The notes beneath the pieces are model-generated. The model saw only the letters and a list, made by a program, of their open reading frames with translations, was not told the DNA's origin and made no database searches. Source: Stenotrophomonas koreensis (GTDB lineage: Bacteria; Pseudomonadota; Gammaproteobacteria; Xanthomonadales; Xanthomonadaceae). Taken from it: a stretch of DNA of 64,000 nt. Of this stretch, positions 47,393 to 59,215 are shown piece after piece. The position numbers and the translations under genes were made by a program. The stretch spans positions 62,001-126,000 of the forward strand of contig NZ_LDJH01000002.1 of NCBI RefSeq assembly GCF_001431525.1. The letters run 5' to 3'. Numbering within the stretch: position 1 is the stretch's first letter; each line of letters begins with the position of its first letter.

Positions 47393-49789
47393 TTACCAGC
47401 GATAGGCAGCCCTGGCGTAAACGTAGGCGCCATTGAAGCCGAACGGGGAGTAGTTGCTGTACGGCAGCATGCCCCAGGTCGAGTTCTGCAGGTCGGCGGT
47501 GCGCTCGGGGTAGGTGTCCAGCAGGTTGTCCGCGCCCACGGTCAGCTTCCACCGTTCGCTGGGCTTGAAGCTGGCCGAGGCGTCGAGCACCCATTTGGCG
47601 TCGTAGCTCTGGTCGCGGGCGGCGGTGGCCGAGTTGCGCACGGTGAAGCTGCCATAGCGGGTGGCCGACAGGCCCAGCTCCCAGCGGTCCGAGCGCCAGG
47701 TGCCGCTGAGGATGGCCTTGTCACGCGGGTAGCTGTCCTGGATGCGGCCGATCTCGTCGCGGCCGATCAGCGACTGGGTGATGCCCAGGCTGCCGAATAC
47801 CGCCGGCGAGGCGAGGAACTTCTTCACCTCGGTCTCGTTGTAGCTGTAGGCGGCGGTCAGCTCCAGGCTGCTGGCAGCCAACGGCAGGGTGTAGCTGGAG
47901 ACCGCATCCACACCGCGGGTACGGGTGTCCATGCCATTGGTGAAGTAGGAGAACGCGGTGACCTGCGGCAGTCCCAGACCGGCCAGCAATCCATTGGCGG
48001 CGGCATTGGTGGTGATGTTGGTGGACAGCACGATGCGGTCGTCGATGTCGATCTGGTAGGCATCGACGGTCAGGTACAGGCGGTCCACCGGCTGCAGCAC
48101 CAGGCCGACGCTGTAGGAGGTGGAGCTTTCGGCCTTGAGCGGGCTGGCACCCAGTGCCTGTGCGGCAGTGCTGGTGGTCGGGAAGGTGCCGCGCTCGACG
48201 AACACGCCGTTGATGATGGTGCTGGTCACCGCCTGGTAGCTCTGCTGGGCCAGCGACGGGGCGCGGAAGCCGCTGGAGGCGGTGGCACGCAGCGCCACCT
48301 TGTCAGTGAAGGCGTAGCGCGCTGACAGTTTGCCGGAGAACTTGTCGCCGAAGTCCGAGTAGTCCTCGTAGCGACCGGTCAGGCCGGCGGAGAACTTGTC
48401 GGTCAGGTCGGCTTCCAGGCCGGCGTAGACCGCGTAGTTGTGGCGATCGGCGTTGACCGCGTTGATCGGGGTGAAGCCGCCGAAACCCTGCGCGCCGCTG
48501 CCGGTGTACGACTCCAGCTGGCCGGCGGTCTGTTCCCACTTCTCGCGACGGTACTCACCACCGAAGGACAAGGTGGCCGGGTAGGCCAGGCCCCAGTCCA
48601 GCGACTTGGTGAGGTCGGCGTTGAAGATGTCCTGCTGGTACTTCAGCGTGCCGTCGTAGAACGAGCTGGGGCTGTTCACGCCCAGGCTGTAGTTGATGCT
48701 GTTGCGGGTGTGGAAATCCAGGGTGTTCTCGCCGTGGTTGAGGCTGACGTCCCAGCTCCAGCCGCTGCCGGTATTGCCCTTGACACCGGCCACCAGCGAG
48801 CGGTCCTTGGAGTACTGGTTGATCTGCGGCACGTAGCCGTCCGGGTAGACCTGGGCCAGCAGCGCGCCCTGGCCGCTGTGGTTGCGCGAACGGTAGAACG
48901 CGAACGAGGTGATGTCGCGGTTGCTCAGCAGTGCATTCGCATAGCCACTGACGTTGTCGTTGAAGGCGAAGCCCAGGTTGGCCGAAGCGGCGCTGGCGTC
49001 CACGCGCGGGTCGCCGACGATGAAGGTGGTCTGACCAATCGCCGGGAAGTTGCCGGTATCGGGCGTGGTGCCGCGGTAGGGGCCGGCGCGGTTGCTCTCG
49101 TCCTGCTGGCTGAGCTGGCCGGCCAGGTGCAGCTTGCCGCGCCCGTCGGCGAAGCTGACGCCGGTGTCGCCGGAGAGCTGGACCTTGGCACCGTCGCCGG
49201 CCGAATACTGGCCATAGTCGGCGGCCAGGCTGCCGCCTTCACCGCTGCCCTTGAGCACGATGTTGACCACGCCGGCGATGGCGTCCGAACCGTACTGCGC
49301 CGAGGCGCCGTCACGCAGCACTTCCACCCGTTCGATCGCGGCGATCGGGATGGCGTTGATATCCACCGCCGCCGAACCCCGGCCGATGCTGCCGTTGACG
49401 TTGATCATTGCCGAGGTGTGGCGGCGCTTGCCGTTGACCAGCACCAGCACCTGGTCCGGCGACAGGCCGCGCAGCTGCGCCGGTCGGATGCCGCTGGTGC
49501 CGTCGGTCAGCGCCGGGCGCGGGAAATTCAGCGAGGGCAGGGCGCGCGACAGCGCGGTGGCCAGCTCGGTGGTGCCGGTGGACTGCAGTGCTTCCGGGGT
49601 GATGATGTCGATGGCCGATTGCGATTCGGCGACGGTGCGGTCGGCCACGCGGGTACCGGTGACGATCACCGTGTCCAGGGTGCGCGAGGCCGGGCTTTCG
49701 CCCTGTTGGGCCTGGGCCTGGAAGGCCAGGCCGGGCAGGCCCAGGGCGATGACAACAGCGGCGGAAAGCGGATTGATACTGCGATTCAT
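47393..49789 (-). CDS. TonB-dependent outer membrane receptor
   Basis: A 798-residue protein. The signal peptide (AAVVIALGLPGLAFQAQA) is followed by TonB box LDTVIVTGTR, a plug domain (IRPAQLRGLSPDQVLVLVNG, VEVLRDGASAQYGSDAIAGV) and a beta-barrel ending YVYARAAYRW with the terminal aromatic needed for assembly. The barrel's YRREKWEQ and FRAPSLAQQSYQ segments are usual for the family. Unlike the receptor at 33784 there is no Fur box upstream. The substrate cannot be told; carbohydrates and cobalamin are possible as well as iron compounds. ATG 49789 has GGAG upstream. Confidence 0.93.
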   Translation of the reverse strand: MNRSINPLSAAVVIALGLPGLAFQAQAQQGESPASRTLDTVIVTGTRVADRTVAESQSAIDIITPEALQSTGTTELATALSRALPSLNFPRPALTDGTSGIRPAQLRGLSPDQVLVLVNGKRRHTSAMINVNGSIGRGSAAVDINAIPIAAIERVEVLRDGASAQYGSDAIAGVVNIVLKGSGEGGSLAADYGQYSAGDGAKVQLSGDTGVSFADGRGKLHLAGQLSQQDESNRAGPYRGTTPDTGNFPAIGQTTFIVGDPRVDASAASANLGFAFNDNVSGYANALLSNRDITSFAFYRSRNHSGQGALLAQVYPDGYVPQINQYSKDRSLVAGVKGNTGSGWSWDVSLNHGENTLDFHTRNSINYSLGVNSPSSFYDGTLKYQQDIFNADLTKSLDWGLAYPATLSFGGEYRREKWEQTAGQLESYTGSGAQGFGGFTPINAVNADRHNYAVYAGLEADLTDKFSAGLTGRYEDYSDFGDKFSGKLSARYAFTDKVALRATASSGFRAPSLAQQSYQAVTSTIINGVFVERGTFPTTSTAAQALGASPLKAESSTSYSVGLVLQPVDRLYLTVDAYQIDIDDRIVLSTNITTNAAANGLLAGLGLPQVTAFSYFTNGMDTRTRGVDAVSSYTLPLAASSLELTAAYSYNETEVKKFLASPAVFGSLGITQSLIGRDEIGRIQDSYPRDKAILSGTWRSDRWELGLSATRYGSFTVRNSATAARDQSYDAKWVLDASASFKPSERWKLTVGADNLLDTYPERTADLQNSTWGMLPYSNYSPFGFNGAYVYARAAYRW

Positions 49790-49968
49790 GCCAAGACGAC
49801 TCCATGTGGGGCGGCGCGTCCTGTGGGGGAGCGGGCCGCTGGGCAGGCGCAGCGCTGGCTGCGTACCTTTCAGCTATTAAGGAAACATTCAGTCGCTGTC
49901 AAAACCGGTCACCACCGCAACCACCGGCCGGGGATGCACAGCGGCAGCCGCGCTCAGTATGGGTTGAC

Positions 49969-49984
49969 GGTAGAATCGCGTCGC
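49969..49984 (+). promoter_or_regulatory. Possible promoter -10 element of ABC-F gene
   Basis: GGTAGAATCGCGTCGC lies about 60 bp before the ABC-F ATG and shares GGTAGAATC with sites at 25655 and 59874. A GC-rich discriminator follows the TAGAAT. Confidence 0.4.
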
Positions 49985-50040
49985 AGGAAGGGCGCTTATC
50001 TGCTCATTCCGTTTCATTCTTTCGGAAAACTTTCCCTCCC

Positions 50041-51942
<1,902 letters not shown>

Positions 51943-52016
51943 GCCAGCACCGCGCTCGATCCGGCAGGGGGCTGTCCGGATCGGCCGCCAGGGCGCAATC
52001 GTCACGGCAATGGGGG

Positions 52017-54659
52017 ATGCGGGTGGAACAGGACAACTGGCAACAGGTCCGGCACTTGTTTGATCAGGTGTGTGACCTGCCGGCCGAACAATGGGAGCCC
52101 CGGCTCCACCAGCTGAGCACTGATGCCGGGGTGGTGGCCGAGACGTTGCGGCTGTTGCGGGCGCAGACCGTCGAGCTGGGCACGGTGCGCGAACGGATCG
52201 GCCGGCTGATCCGCCAGGTCGACCAGGCCGAGCTGGGCGCGGGCGACCGGATCGGGCCCTGGCAGCTGCAGCAGTGCCTGGCGCGCGGTGGCATGGGGGT
52301 GGTCCACCTGGCCGAGCGTGCCGATGGCCTGTACGCCCAGCAGGTGGCGATCAAACTGCTGCCCGGCCTGTGCGATGAGCGCGCCGCGGCGCAGCTGGCA
52401 GCCGAGCGGCGCATCCTGGCCTCGCTGCAGCATCCGCATATTGCCCGGCTGTACGACGGCGGCACGACCCCGGCAGGGCAGCCCTACCTGGTGATGGAGT
52501 ACATCCAGGGTCAACCGCTGGACCGGTGGTGCCAGCAGCAGGCCTTGAGCCTGACCCAGCGGTTGCAGTTGCTGGAGCTGATCTGCCGCGCCGTGCAGGA
52601 GGCGCACGCGCGCCTGGTGCTGCACTGTGACCTGAAGCCGGCCAATATCCTGATCCGTGACGATGGCCAGCCGGTACTGGTGGATTTCGGCATCGCCCGG
52701 CTGCTGGACAGCAGCCTTGCCGGCGAAAAGCCCGCTTGTTGCACCCCGGCCTATGCCGCGCCGGAGCTGCTGCATGGGCAGAGCCTGCCGGATACGCGCA
52801 GTGACGTGTTCTCGCTGGGGGTGTTGCTGGCCGAACTGCTGGCCTGCGCCCCGGCCGGGCGCGAGCTGGGCAGCTGGAACACGACGATGTGCCTGCCCAG
52901 CCAGCTGGCCGGCAAGGACTGTGCCTGGCGCGGCCGCTTGCGCGGTGATCTGGATGCCATCGTCGCGCGTGCCTGCGCGCTGGAGCCCAGCCAGCGTTAC
53001 CCCTCGGTGGCCGCGCTGGCCCAGGACCTGCGCAACTACCAGCAGCGGCGCCCGCTGCAGGCGCGCGGCAACGGCCTGCTGTATCGCGCCCACCGCTGGC
53101 TGCAGCGCAACTGGACCTGGCTGCTGGCCTTGCTGGCGGTCCTGGCACTGGTGGCCGGCTTCGTCTGGCAGCTGGAGCAACAGCGCAAGCGGGCAGAGCA
53201 GGCCGCCGAGGTGGCCGAACAGGTCAGCGGCTTCATGGTCGGCATCTTCGAGGCGGCCAACCCCCGTACCCGCGGCGCCCGTGCCACGGCCGTGATCAGT
53301 GCCGAGGATGTGCTCGACCAGGCCGCCGCGCGGGTGGATGGCCAGCTGGACCAGGCGCCGCAGGTGCGTGCGCGCCTGCAGGGGGTGATCGGTCTGGCCT
53401 ATCGCTCGATGGGCAACCTGCCCAAGGCCATGCCGTTGATCGAACAGGCGGCGCAGGCCCTGGCCACGGATGGCGATGCCGGCAATGACGATGAGGCGGC
53501 GCGGCTGTGGAACCTGCTGTCGGGCACGCTGGCGCAGCAGCGCGATGGCGTGGCCGCCGAGCAGATGGCGCGGCGCGCCCTGGCCTTGACCGGGCCGGCT
53601 CAGCCGGGGAGCTTCCGCCAGGCGCAATCCTACAATTCACTGGGGCTGGCCTTGCTGGCCCAGCAACGCTACGGGCCGGCGCTGGAAGCCTTTGAACAGG
53701 CCCTGGCCAACCACCAGCAGGCCAACCGCCCGTTCTATGTCGGCGTGACCACCGACAACATCGGCATGTTGAATCGTCGTGCCGGCAATGCGCAGGCGGC
53801 ATTGCAGGCGTTTGCCGTGTCCACCCCGCTGTTCAGGCGCAGCGTCGGCGAGGGCTCGTATGACTACTGGGCCAGCACGACCGAATACGCGATGGCCCTG
53901 GTCGAGGCCGGTCAGCTGGACCGTGCCATCGCGCTGTTCCGGGCCAATCTGCAGCGCGCTCCCGGGATTTTCGGCCCCGACAGTGTGTATGTCTCCAGCG
54001 AAACCCACCGGCTGGGGGCGGCATTGCTGCGCAAGGGGGAGTTGGCGCAGGCACGTGGCCATCTTGACCAGGCGCTGGTCCTGACCGAGCAGCTGCTGGG
54101 CCAGGACAGCTACAGCTATTCGCTGGTGCTGGCCAGCTCGGCGCAATGGGCGGCCGCGGCGGGACAGGCCGAACGAGCCCGGACACTGGCCGCACGGGTG
54201 CTGGCGATCCGCGAGCAGGTGCTCGGCGCCGACCACCCCGACAGCCAGGATGCCCGGCTGGAACTGGCCGGCATCCTCCTTGCCCAGGGCGATGCCGGTG
54301 CCGGGCCGTTGTTGCAGCAGGTGCGTCAGCACTGGTTGCCGGGTTTGCCCGCGCGCAGCAGCAACAGCGTGCGTATCCGCCAGGCCTGGGTGGCCTGGCT
54401 GCTGCAGCAGGGCCAGCTGTCCCAGGCGCAGCAGGCCCTGCAGGACTGTGCGGCCGATGCCCGGGCGCTGACCCCGCATCTGGCCCTGCAGCAACAGGCC
54501 CTGCAGGCACGCCTGCTTTCGACCCGGGCCGATGCGCGCGCGCCCGACGCATGGGCGGCATTGATCCAGGCGGCAACCCGACTGTATGGCCCGGCCTCGG
54601 CATGGACCGTGCAGTGGCGCCAGCAGGCGGCCACCGCGCAGCAGCCCGCTGCGGGTTGA
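52017..54659 (+). CDS. Membrane Ser/Thr protein kinase with TPR-like C-terminus
   Basis: An 880-residue protein. A short N-terminal helical region of the kind seen in kinases linked to ECF sigma factors (WQQVRHLFDQVCDLPAEQWE) precedes the kinase domain at about residues 80-345. The kinase shows the Gly loop LARGGMGVVHLAER, Lys113 in VAIKLL, catalytic Asp205 in LHCDLKPANIL, Asp223 in VDFGIARL and YAAPELL. The arginine normally before the catalytic Asp is Cys204, making this a non-RD kinase. One membrane helix (about 362-380, LLALLAVLALVAGFVW) leads to TPR-like helices (QAQSYNSLGLALLAQQRYGP) that probably lie outside. ATG 52017 follows GGGGG. The signal sensed and the substrate are unknown. Confidence 0.9.
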   Translation: MRVEQDNWQQVRHLFDQVCDLPAEQWEPRLHQLSTDAGVVAETLRLLRAQTVELGTVRERIGRLIRQVDQAELGAGDRIGPWQLQQCLARGGMGVVHLAERADGLYAQQVAIKLLPGLCDERAAAQLAAERRILASLQHPHIARLYDGGTTPAGQPYLVMEYIQGQPLDRWCQQQALSLTQRLQLLELICRAVQEAHARLVLHCDLKPANILIRDDGQPVLVDFGIARLLDSSLAGEKPACCTPAYAAPELLHGQSLPDTRSDVFSLGVLLAELLACAPAGRELGSWNTTMCLPSQLAGKDCAWRGRLRGDLDAIVARACALEPSQRYPSVAALAQDLRNYQQRRPLQARGNGLLYRAHRWLQRNWTWLLALLAVLALVAGFVWQLEQQRKRAEQAAEVAEQVSGFMVGIFEAANPRTRGARATAVISAEDVLDQAAARVDGQLDQAPQVRARLQGVIGLAYRSMGNLPKAMPLIEQAAQALATDGDAGNDDEAARLWNLLSGTLAQQRDGVAAEQMARRALALTGPAQPGSFRQAQSYNSLGLALLAQQRYGPALEAFEQALANHQQANRPFYVGVTTDNIGMLNRRAGNAQAALQAFAVSTPLFRRSVGEGSYDYWASTTEYAMALVEAGQLDRAIALFRANLQRAPGIFGPDSVYVSSETHRLGAALLRKGELAQARGHLDQALVLTEQLLGQDSYSYSLVLASSAQWAAAAGQAERARTLAARVLAIREQVLGADHPDSQDARLELAGILLAQGDAGAGPLLQQVRQHWLPGLPARSSNSVRIRQAWVAWLLQQGQLSQAQQALQDCAADARALTPHLALQQQALQARLLSTRADARAPDAWAALIQAATRLYGPASAWTVQWRQQAATAQQPAAG

Positions 54660-54784
54660 CGTCTTTGTCGGTGTGCTTATCCGTCTTGGCCCGTGGGGCA
54701 GGGCGCGCCTGCCAAGGACCCTGGACAGGTTGCCGGGCCTGGCGCCGGCTTGCATCCGGCCGGCTGAGCGGCAAGGATGGCGGC

Positions 54785-55450
54785 ATGAACAAGACCCGAC
54801 TGACCCTGGCTGGCCTGGCGCTGGCACTCTCCCTGTCCGCCTGCGGCGACACGGCCGATACCTCCCCCGCCACCGCCTCGGCGGCCAACCTGGCTGCCGG
54901 CAGCGAGCAGGGCCAGGCGCCGGCCGATGCCTTCCTGGCGGCACTGGCAACGCATTGCGGGCAGGCATTTGCCGGCCGGATCATCGCCAACGAGCCGGCC
55001 ACCGGCCAACCCGATGCGTTTGAAGGCAAGGCGCTGGTGATGCATGTGCGTGGCTGCGACAACCCGGCCGAAGAGCTGCGGGTGCCGTTCCATGTCGGCG
55101 AGGATCGTTCGCGCACCTGGATTCTTACCCGCACCGAGGGCGGCCTGCGCCTGAAGCATGATCACCGTCACCCTGATGGCAGTGAGGACATCCAGACCAT
55201 GTATGGCGGCGACACCGTGGTTGCCGGTAGCGCCGTACGCCAGGAATTTCCGGTCGACGCCTACAGTGTCGAGCTGTTCGAACGCGAAGGCCTGCAGCAG
55301 TCCACCAGCAATATCTGGGCGATGGAGATCGAGCCGGGCAAGCGCTTCCTGTACGAACTTGCCCGCCCCAGTGGCCGTCTGTTCAAGGTCGAGTTTGACC
55401 TGAGCCAGCCGGTAGCCGTGCCGCCGGCCCCGTGGGGCAGCCAGGACTGA
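54785..55450 (+). CDS. Lipoprotein of unknown function
   Basis: 221 residues. The signal peptide and lipobox (LALALSLSAC, Cys at about 20) are followed by a mature domain with two cysteines (THCGQAFAGRIIANEP, HVRGCDNPAEELRVPFHVGE) that could form a disulfide, and a charged centre LRLKHDHRHPDGSED. I do not recognise a family. ATG 54785 has AAGGATGG upstream. It follows the kinase gene by about 125 bp in the same direction. A strong terminator ends it. Confidence 0.75.
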   Translation: MNKTRLTLAGLALALSLSACGDTADTSPATASAANLAAGSEQGQAPADAFLAALATHCGQAFAGRIIANEPATGQPDAFEGKALVMHVRGCDNPAEELRVPFHVGEDRSRTWILTRTEGGLRLKHDHRHPDGSEDIQTMYGGDTVVAGSAVRQEFPVDAYSVELFEREGLQQSTSNIWAMEIEPGKRFLYELARPSGRLFKVEFDLSQPVAVPPAPWGSQD

Positions 55451-55475
55451 GCTGCCTGATGTTCAATCCGTGACA

Positions 55476-55508
55476 CAACAAGGGCGCCCTTCCGGCGCCC
55501 TTGTTGTC
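55476..55508. terminator. Bidirectional terminator between lipoprotein and DUF3011 genes
   Basis: ACAACAAGGGCGCC and GGCGCCCTTGTTGT form a 14-bp stem with loop CTTCC, between convergent genes. Confidence 0.82.
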
Positions 55509-55523
55509 TGCGCTGCGTACCGC

Positions 55524-56252
55524 TCAGCGGCTGGCAAAGCGTGCGCGGCAGCCCTGGCTGACCCAGAGGGTGTCGCCGTTCCAGCCCCAGTTGCGGTTCT
55601 CCACGCAGCGGGTACGCGAAAGCTGCTCCACCAGCAGCGGACGCCCGGCGCGTCGCTCCCAGTTGCAGGTGCGGGTGCGGTTGTCATCACTGGAGCAGGT
55701 CACCGAGTAGTTGTTCTGGCCGCTGTTGCCCGGGCGTTGGCCGCCACGGCTGGCGACAAATTCGGCGCGACAGCCGCGGTCGACCCAGATCGCGCCATTG
55801 CGCACGCCCCAGCTCTGGCCCTGCACGCACTGGTTGCGCGACAGCTGCCGGGTCAGCGTGGCACTGCGCCAGCCGGTGTGGCAGGTGGCGCGGCGGTTGT
55901 CCTTGCTTTCGCAGCGGACCACCCCGTTGTTGCCGGCGCTGGAGACGTTGCCGCCATTGCCCTGCCAGCGACCACTGGCGGCAAACTCTGCCCGGCAGCC
56001 GTTGCTGACCCAGACCAGGCCGTTGCGGCTGCCCCAGTTCTGTCCTTCCACGCAGTTGGTACGGGAAAGCTGGCGTACCAGCTGGGCACTGCGCCAGCCG
56101 GTGGTGCACTGGCGCTGACGGTTGTCGTTGCTTTCGCAGCGGATGGTCTGCTCCTGCCAGCCGGCTGCTGCCGGTTGGGCCTGCGCCGACCCGCTGGACA
56201 GCAGCAGCGCCGGCAGGGCAGCCAGGGAAAGGGCGGTCAGCAGTCGGAACAT
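55524..56252 (-). CDS. Secreted protein with three DUF3011 repeats
   Basis: About 242 residues. The signal peptide (MFRLLTALSLAALPALLLSS, then GSAQA) precedes three repeats with a shared pattern: CxSxDxRxxxC, then L-x-x-Q-L-S-R-x-x-C-V-x-G/N-x-x-W-G and W-V-x-x-G-C-R-A-x-F. The cysteines probably form disulfides in the periplasm. DUF3011 has no established function that I can name. ATG 56252 is chosen because AGGTGA precedes it; a GTG three codons earlier is possible. The repeats differ in sequence but not in spacing. Confidence 0.85.
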   Translation of the reverse strand: MFRLLTALSLAALPALLLSSGSAQAQPAAAGWQEQTIRCESNDNRQRQCTTGWRSAQLVRQLSRTNCVEGQNWGSRNGLVWVSNGCRAEFAASGRWQGNGGNVSSAGNNGVVRCESKDNRRATCHTGWRSATLTRQLSRNQCVQGQSWGVRNGAIWVDRGCRAEFVASRGGQRPGNSGQNNYSVTCSSDDNRTRTCNWERRAGRPLLVEQLSRTRCVENRNWGWNGDTLWVSQGCRARFASR

Positions 56253-56660
56253 GGCGGTCACCTATTCAGTTTGTAAGCGGACTATAGCCAGAGCCTGTCT
56301 TAAGCGGATCTGACTCGGGTCGGACCCTGGCACAGCGCCTGTCCTGGCGCGGTGACCGCAACGGTGGTGGGCCAACATCCGGGCACAGCGGCGCGGCGCC
56401 TGGCTGGTTCCCCGGTCCGGGCCGGCGCCAGCGGGCGTGCGTTCCCCCGGCGCGCAGCAGGGCGTTTGTGCCGTCAGTAGCGCGCGCGACGCGGATCGAC
56501 ACTGCGGCCGCGGCGTGCAGGGGGGAAGTTGCCTCCGCTGCCACCATGGCCAGGGCTGGCCGCAACGGGTCGATCAGCCCCTATTTGCTCCGTTTGCATC
56601 GCAGGCCCAAAATAGGGCGTTTCCGGCCCGCTCCATGGCCGGCCCCCTGCGGAGTTTTCC
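56253..56660. other. Gene-free stretch upstream of aspS
   Basis: 408 bp with no credible coding frame. It must hold the promoters of aspS and of the divergent DUF3011 gene. No REP copy or clear promoter hexamer pair was found. Confidence 0.4.
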
Positions 56661-58412
56661 ATGCGTACCCATTTTTGCGGCCTGGTCGATGAGACCCTGA
56701 TCGGCCAAACCGTGACCCTTGCTGGCTGGACCGACGTGGCCCGCAACCAGGGTGGCGTCTGCTTCATCGACCTGCGTGACCACGAAGGCATCGTCCAGGT
56801 CACTGTCGAGATCGACAATGCCGAGGTGTTTGCCGTGGCTGCCTCCCTGGGCTATGAGGATGTGATCCAGGTCGAGGGTGTGGTGCGTGCCCGCCATGCG
56901 GTCAATGACAAGATCGCCACCGGCAAGGTCGAGGTCATTGCCTCGAAGATCACCCTGCTCAACAAGGCCGCGCCGCTGCCGTTCCACGCCCACGAGAACC
57001 CGGGCGAGGACACCCGCCTGAAGTACCGCTACCTGGACCTGCGCCGGCCGGAAATGCAGCGCATGCAGCGCACCCGCATCAAGCTGGTGCAGGCGCTGCG
57101 CCGCCATCTGGATGCACGTGGCTTCCAGGACATCGAGACCCCGATCCTGACCAAGGCCACCCCGGAAGGCGCACGCGACTTCCTGGTGCCGGCGCGCATG
57201 CACCCGGGCGAGTTCTACGCCCTGCCGCAGAGCCCGCAGCTGTTCAAGCAGATCCTGATGGTGGCCGGCTTCGACCGCTACTACCAGATCGCGCGTTGCT
57301 TCCGCGACGAGGCCCTGCGCGCCGACCGCCAGCTGGAGTTCACCCAGCTGGACATGGAGTTCGCCTTCGTCCGCGAGCGCGACATCCAGGACTTCGTTGA
57401 AGAGATGATCCGCTCGATCTTCGCCGAAGTGGTGGATGTACAGCTGGCCGCTGAGTTCCCGCGCATGACCTGGGCCGAGGCAATGCGCCGCTATGGTTCG
57501 GACAAGCCGGACCTGCGCATCGATCTGGAGCTGGTGGACGTGGCCGAGCTGGTCAAGGACTGCGGTTTTGCCGTGTTCTCTACCGCTGCCAATGACGCAT
57601 TCGGCCGCGTCGCCGCGCTGCGCATTCCGGGTGGCGCCACCCTGTCGCGCAAGCAGATCGACGAATATGCCGCCCACGCCGCCAAGTACGGCGCCAAGGG
57701 CCTGGCCTACATCAAGATCGACGAGGCCGGCGCGGTCTCCTCGCCGATCGCCAAGTTCTTCGATGAGGCTGCCTTCGCGGCGCTGGTCGCTGCCACTGGC
57801 GCGGCCAATGGCGACATCGTGTTCTTCGGCGCCGGTGCCTACAACAAGGTCTCCGACTTCATGGGCGCGCTGCGCCTGAAGGCCGGCCGCGACTTCGGCC
57901 TGGTCGCTGACGGCTGGCGTCCGCTGTGGGTGACCGACTTCCCGATGTTCGAATGGGACGAAGAAGAACAGCGCTATGTCGCCCTGCATCATCCCTTCAC
58001 CGCGCCGGCGGTGGATTCGATCGAGGACCTGCGCGCCAATGCCCGTACCGCCGTCTCGCGCGGTTACGACATGGTGCTCAACGGCAACGAGATCGGCGGT
58101 GGTTCGATCCGTATCCACCGTCCGGACATGCAGAGCGCGGTGTTCGAGCTGCTGGGCATCGGTGCCGAAGAAGCTCGCGCCAAGTTCGGCTTCCTGCTCG
58201 ACGCCCTGAACTACGGCGCCCCGCCGCACGGTGGCATCGCCTTCGGTATCGACCGCATTGCCGCGCTGATGGCCGGAACCGAGTCCATCCGTGACGTGAT
58301 CCCGTTCCCGAAGACCACCGGCGCCCAGTGCCTGATGACCGATGCGCCCTCGCCGATTGCCGATGTGCAGCTGGCCGAGGTGCACGTGCAGGTGCGCGAA
58401 CCGAAGAAGTAA
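56661..58412 (+). CDS. aspS: Aspartyl-tRNA synthetase
   Basis: A 583-residue class II synthetase of bacterial type. The N-terminal OB-fold anticodon domain ([20 protein letters not shown]) leads to motif 1, motif 2 ([20 protein letters not shown]), a bacterial GAD insertion domain (about 290-420) and motif 3 ([15 protein letters not shown]). It charges tRNA-Asp. The [20 protein letters not shown] segment is AspRS-specific. The start fits and length matches the family. It is followed by the microsatellite region before a GNAT gene. Confidence 0.97.
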   Translation: MRTHFCGLVDETLIGQTVTLAGWTDVARNQGGVCFIDLRDHEGIVQVTVEIDNAEVFAVAASLGYEDVIQVEGVVRARHAVNDKIATGKVEVIASKITLLNKAAPLPFHAHENPGEDTRLKYRYLDLRRPEMQRMQRTRIKLVQALRRHLDARGFQDIETPILTKATPEGARDFLVPARMHPGEFYALPQSPQLFKQILMVAGFDRYYQIARCFRDEALRADRQLEFTQLDMEFAFVRERDIQDFVEEMIRSIFAEVVDVQLAAEFPRMTWAEAMRRYGSDKPDLRIDLELVDVAELVKDCGFAVFSTAANDAFGRVAALRIPGGATLSRKQIDEYAAHAAKYGAKGLAYIKIDEAGAVSSPIAKFFDEAAFAALVAATGAANGDIVFFGAGAYNKVSDFMGALRLKAGRDFGLVADGWRPLWVTDFPMFEWDEEEQRYVALHHPFTAPAVDSIEDLRANARTAVSRGYDMVLNGNEIGGGSIRIHRPDMQSAVFELLGIGAEEARAKFGFLLDALNYGAPPHGGIAFGIDRIAALMAGTESIRDVIPFPKTTGAQCLMTDAPSPIADVQLAEVHVQVREPKK

Positions 58413-58510
58413 GCCGCCGGCAGGGTGGGGCAACCCATCGGCTGTGCTGCACTGCAGGGGCGGGGACCGGCAACGGACCCGCCCTTGTCGTATTCCCGCC
58501 CCCGGCCCAT

Positions 58511-58570
58511 GCTGTCGCCGTTGCTGTCGCCGTTGCTGTCGCCGTTGCTGTCGCCGTTGCTGTCGCCGTT
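58511..58570. repeat. 12-bp microsatellite, five perfect copies
   Basis: GCTGTCGCCGTT is repeated five times without a mismatch. The array ends 68 bp before the GNAT ATG. Slippage would change promoter or leader spacing in 12-bp steps; it is not within the gene. Confidence 0.93.
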
Positions 58571-58575
58571 GTCCA

Positions 58576-58637
58576 GCCGTTTGCCTCCTCTCGTTTCTCA
58601 CTCCTCTCTCCTCGTTCCTCGTTCCTCGTTCTCGCCC
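58576..58637. repeat. Polypyrimidine tract upstream of GNAT gene
   Basis: TCTCACTCCTCTCTCCTCG followed by TTCCTCG repeats, nearly free of A and G. It resembles the tract at 28947-29008 and also ends just before a start codon. Confidence 0.6.
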
Positions 58638-58638
58638 C

Positions 58639-59157
58639 ATGCCCATCCGCCAAGCCACCCCCGCCGATGCCGCGCTGCTGTGTGAGTTGTCCACGCGTAC
58701 GTTTGTGGAAACCTTCGGCCACCTTTACCGGCCGGAGGATCTGGCCGCCTACCTGGCCGTCGCCTACCCGCAGGACCTGCAGCGGACGCAGCTGGAAAGC
58801 GGCGATTACGCGGCCTGGATCCTCGAACTGGACGGTGAGCCGGCCGGTTTCGTGTTTGTCGGCCCCTGCGGCCTGCCACACCCGCAGGCCGATCCGGCCG
58901 ATGGCGAGATCAAGCGCCTGTATGTGCTGGCCGCCCACCACAATGCCGGTTGGGGCAGGGCGTTGATGGATCAGGCCATGGCCTGGCTGAGCGCACGCAC
59001 CGCGCGCCAGTGGCTGGGGGTGTGGTCGGAGAACCTGGGCGCACAGCGCTTCTATGCCCGTTATGGCTTTGAGCGGGTGGGGCAGTACGAGTTTCCGGTC
59101 GGACAGGCGCGTGACCTGGAATACATCCTGCGTCGCCCGGCGCAGGGCGCACCGTGA
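58639..59157 (+). CDS. GNAT-family N-acetyltransferase
   Basis: A 172-residue protein starting MPIRQATPADAALLCELSTR. The acetyl-CoA fold shows the beta4 strand GEIKRLYVLAAHHNAGWGRA with the pyrophosphate loop Q/RxxGxG/A variant NAGWGRAL, and the tail LGAQRFYARYGFERVGQYEF. It is a probable small-molecule or peptide acetyltransferase; the substrate is unknown. The ATG follows the polypyrimidine tract directly and has no good Shine-Dalgarno sequence. Confidence 0.87.
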   Translation: MPIRQATPADAALLCELSTRTFVETFGHLYRPEDLAAYLAVAYPQDLQRTQLESGDYAAWILELDGEPAGFVFVGPCGLPHPQADPADGEIKRLYVLAAHHNAGWGRALMDQAMAWLSARTARQWLGVWSENLGAQRFYARYGFERVGQYEFPVGQARDLEYILRRPAQGAP

Positions 59158-59215
59158 CTGCGGCAGGGCAGGCCGGCGCGTTGCCTGTCGATCCGCAGCT
59201 GCCAGGCGGGCCGGC

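Noticed and set aside
58511-58570. CRISPR-like array
   Set aside because: The 12-bp units are contiguous with no spacers, so this is a microsatellite; no cas genes are present.
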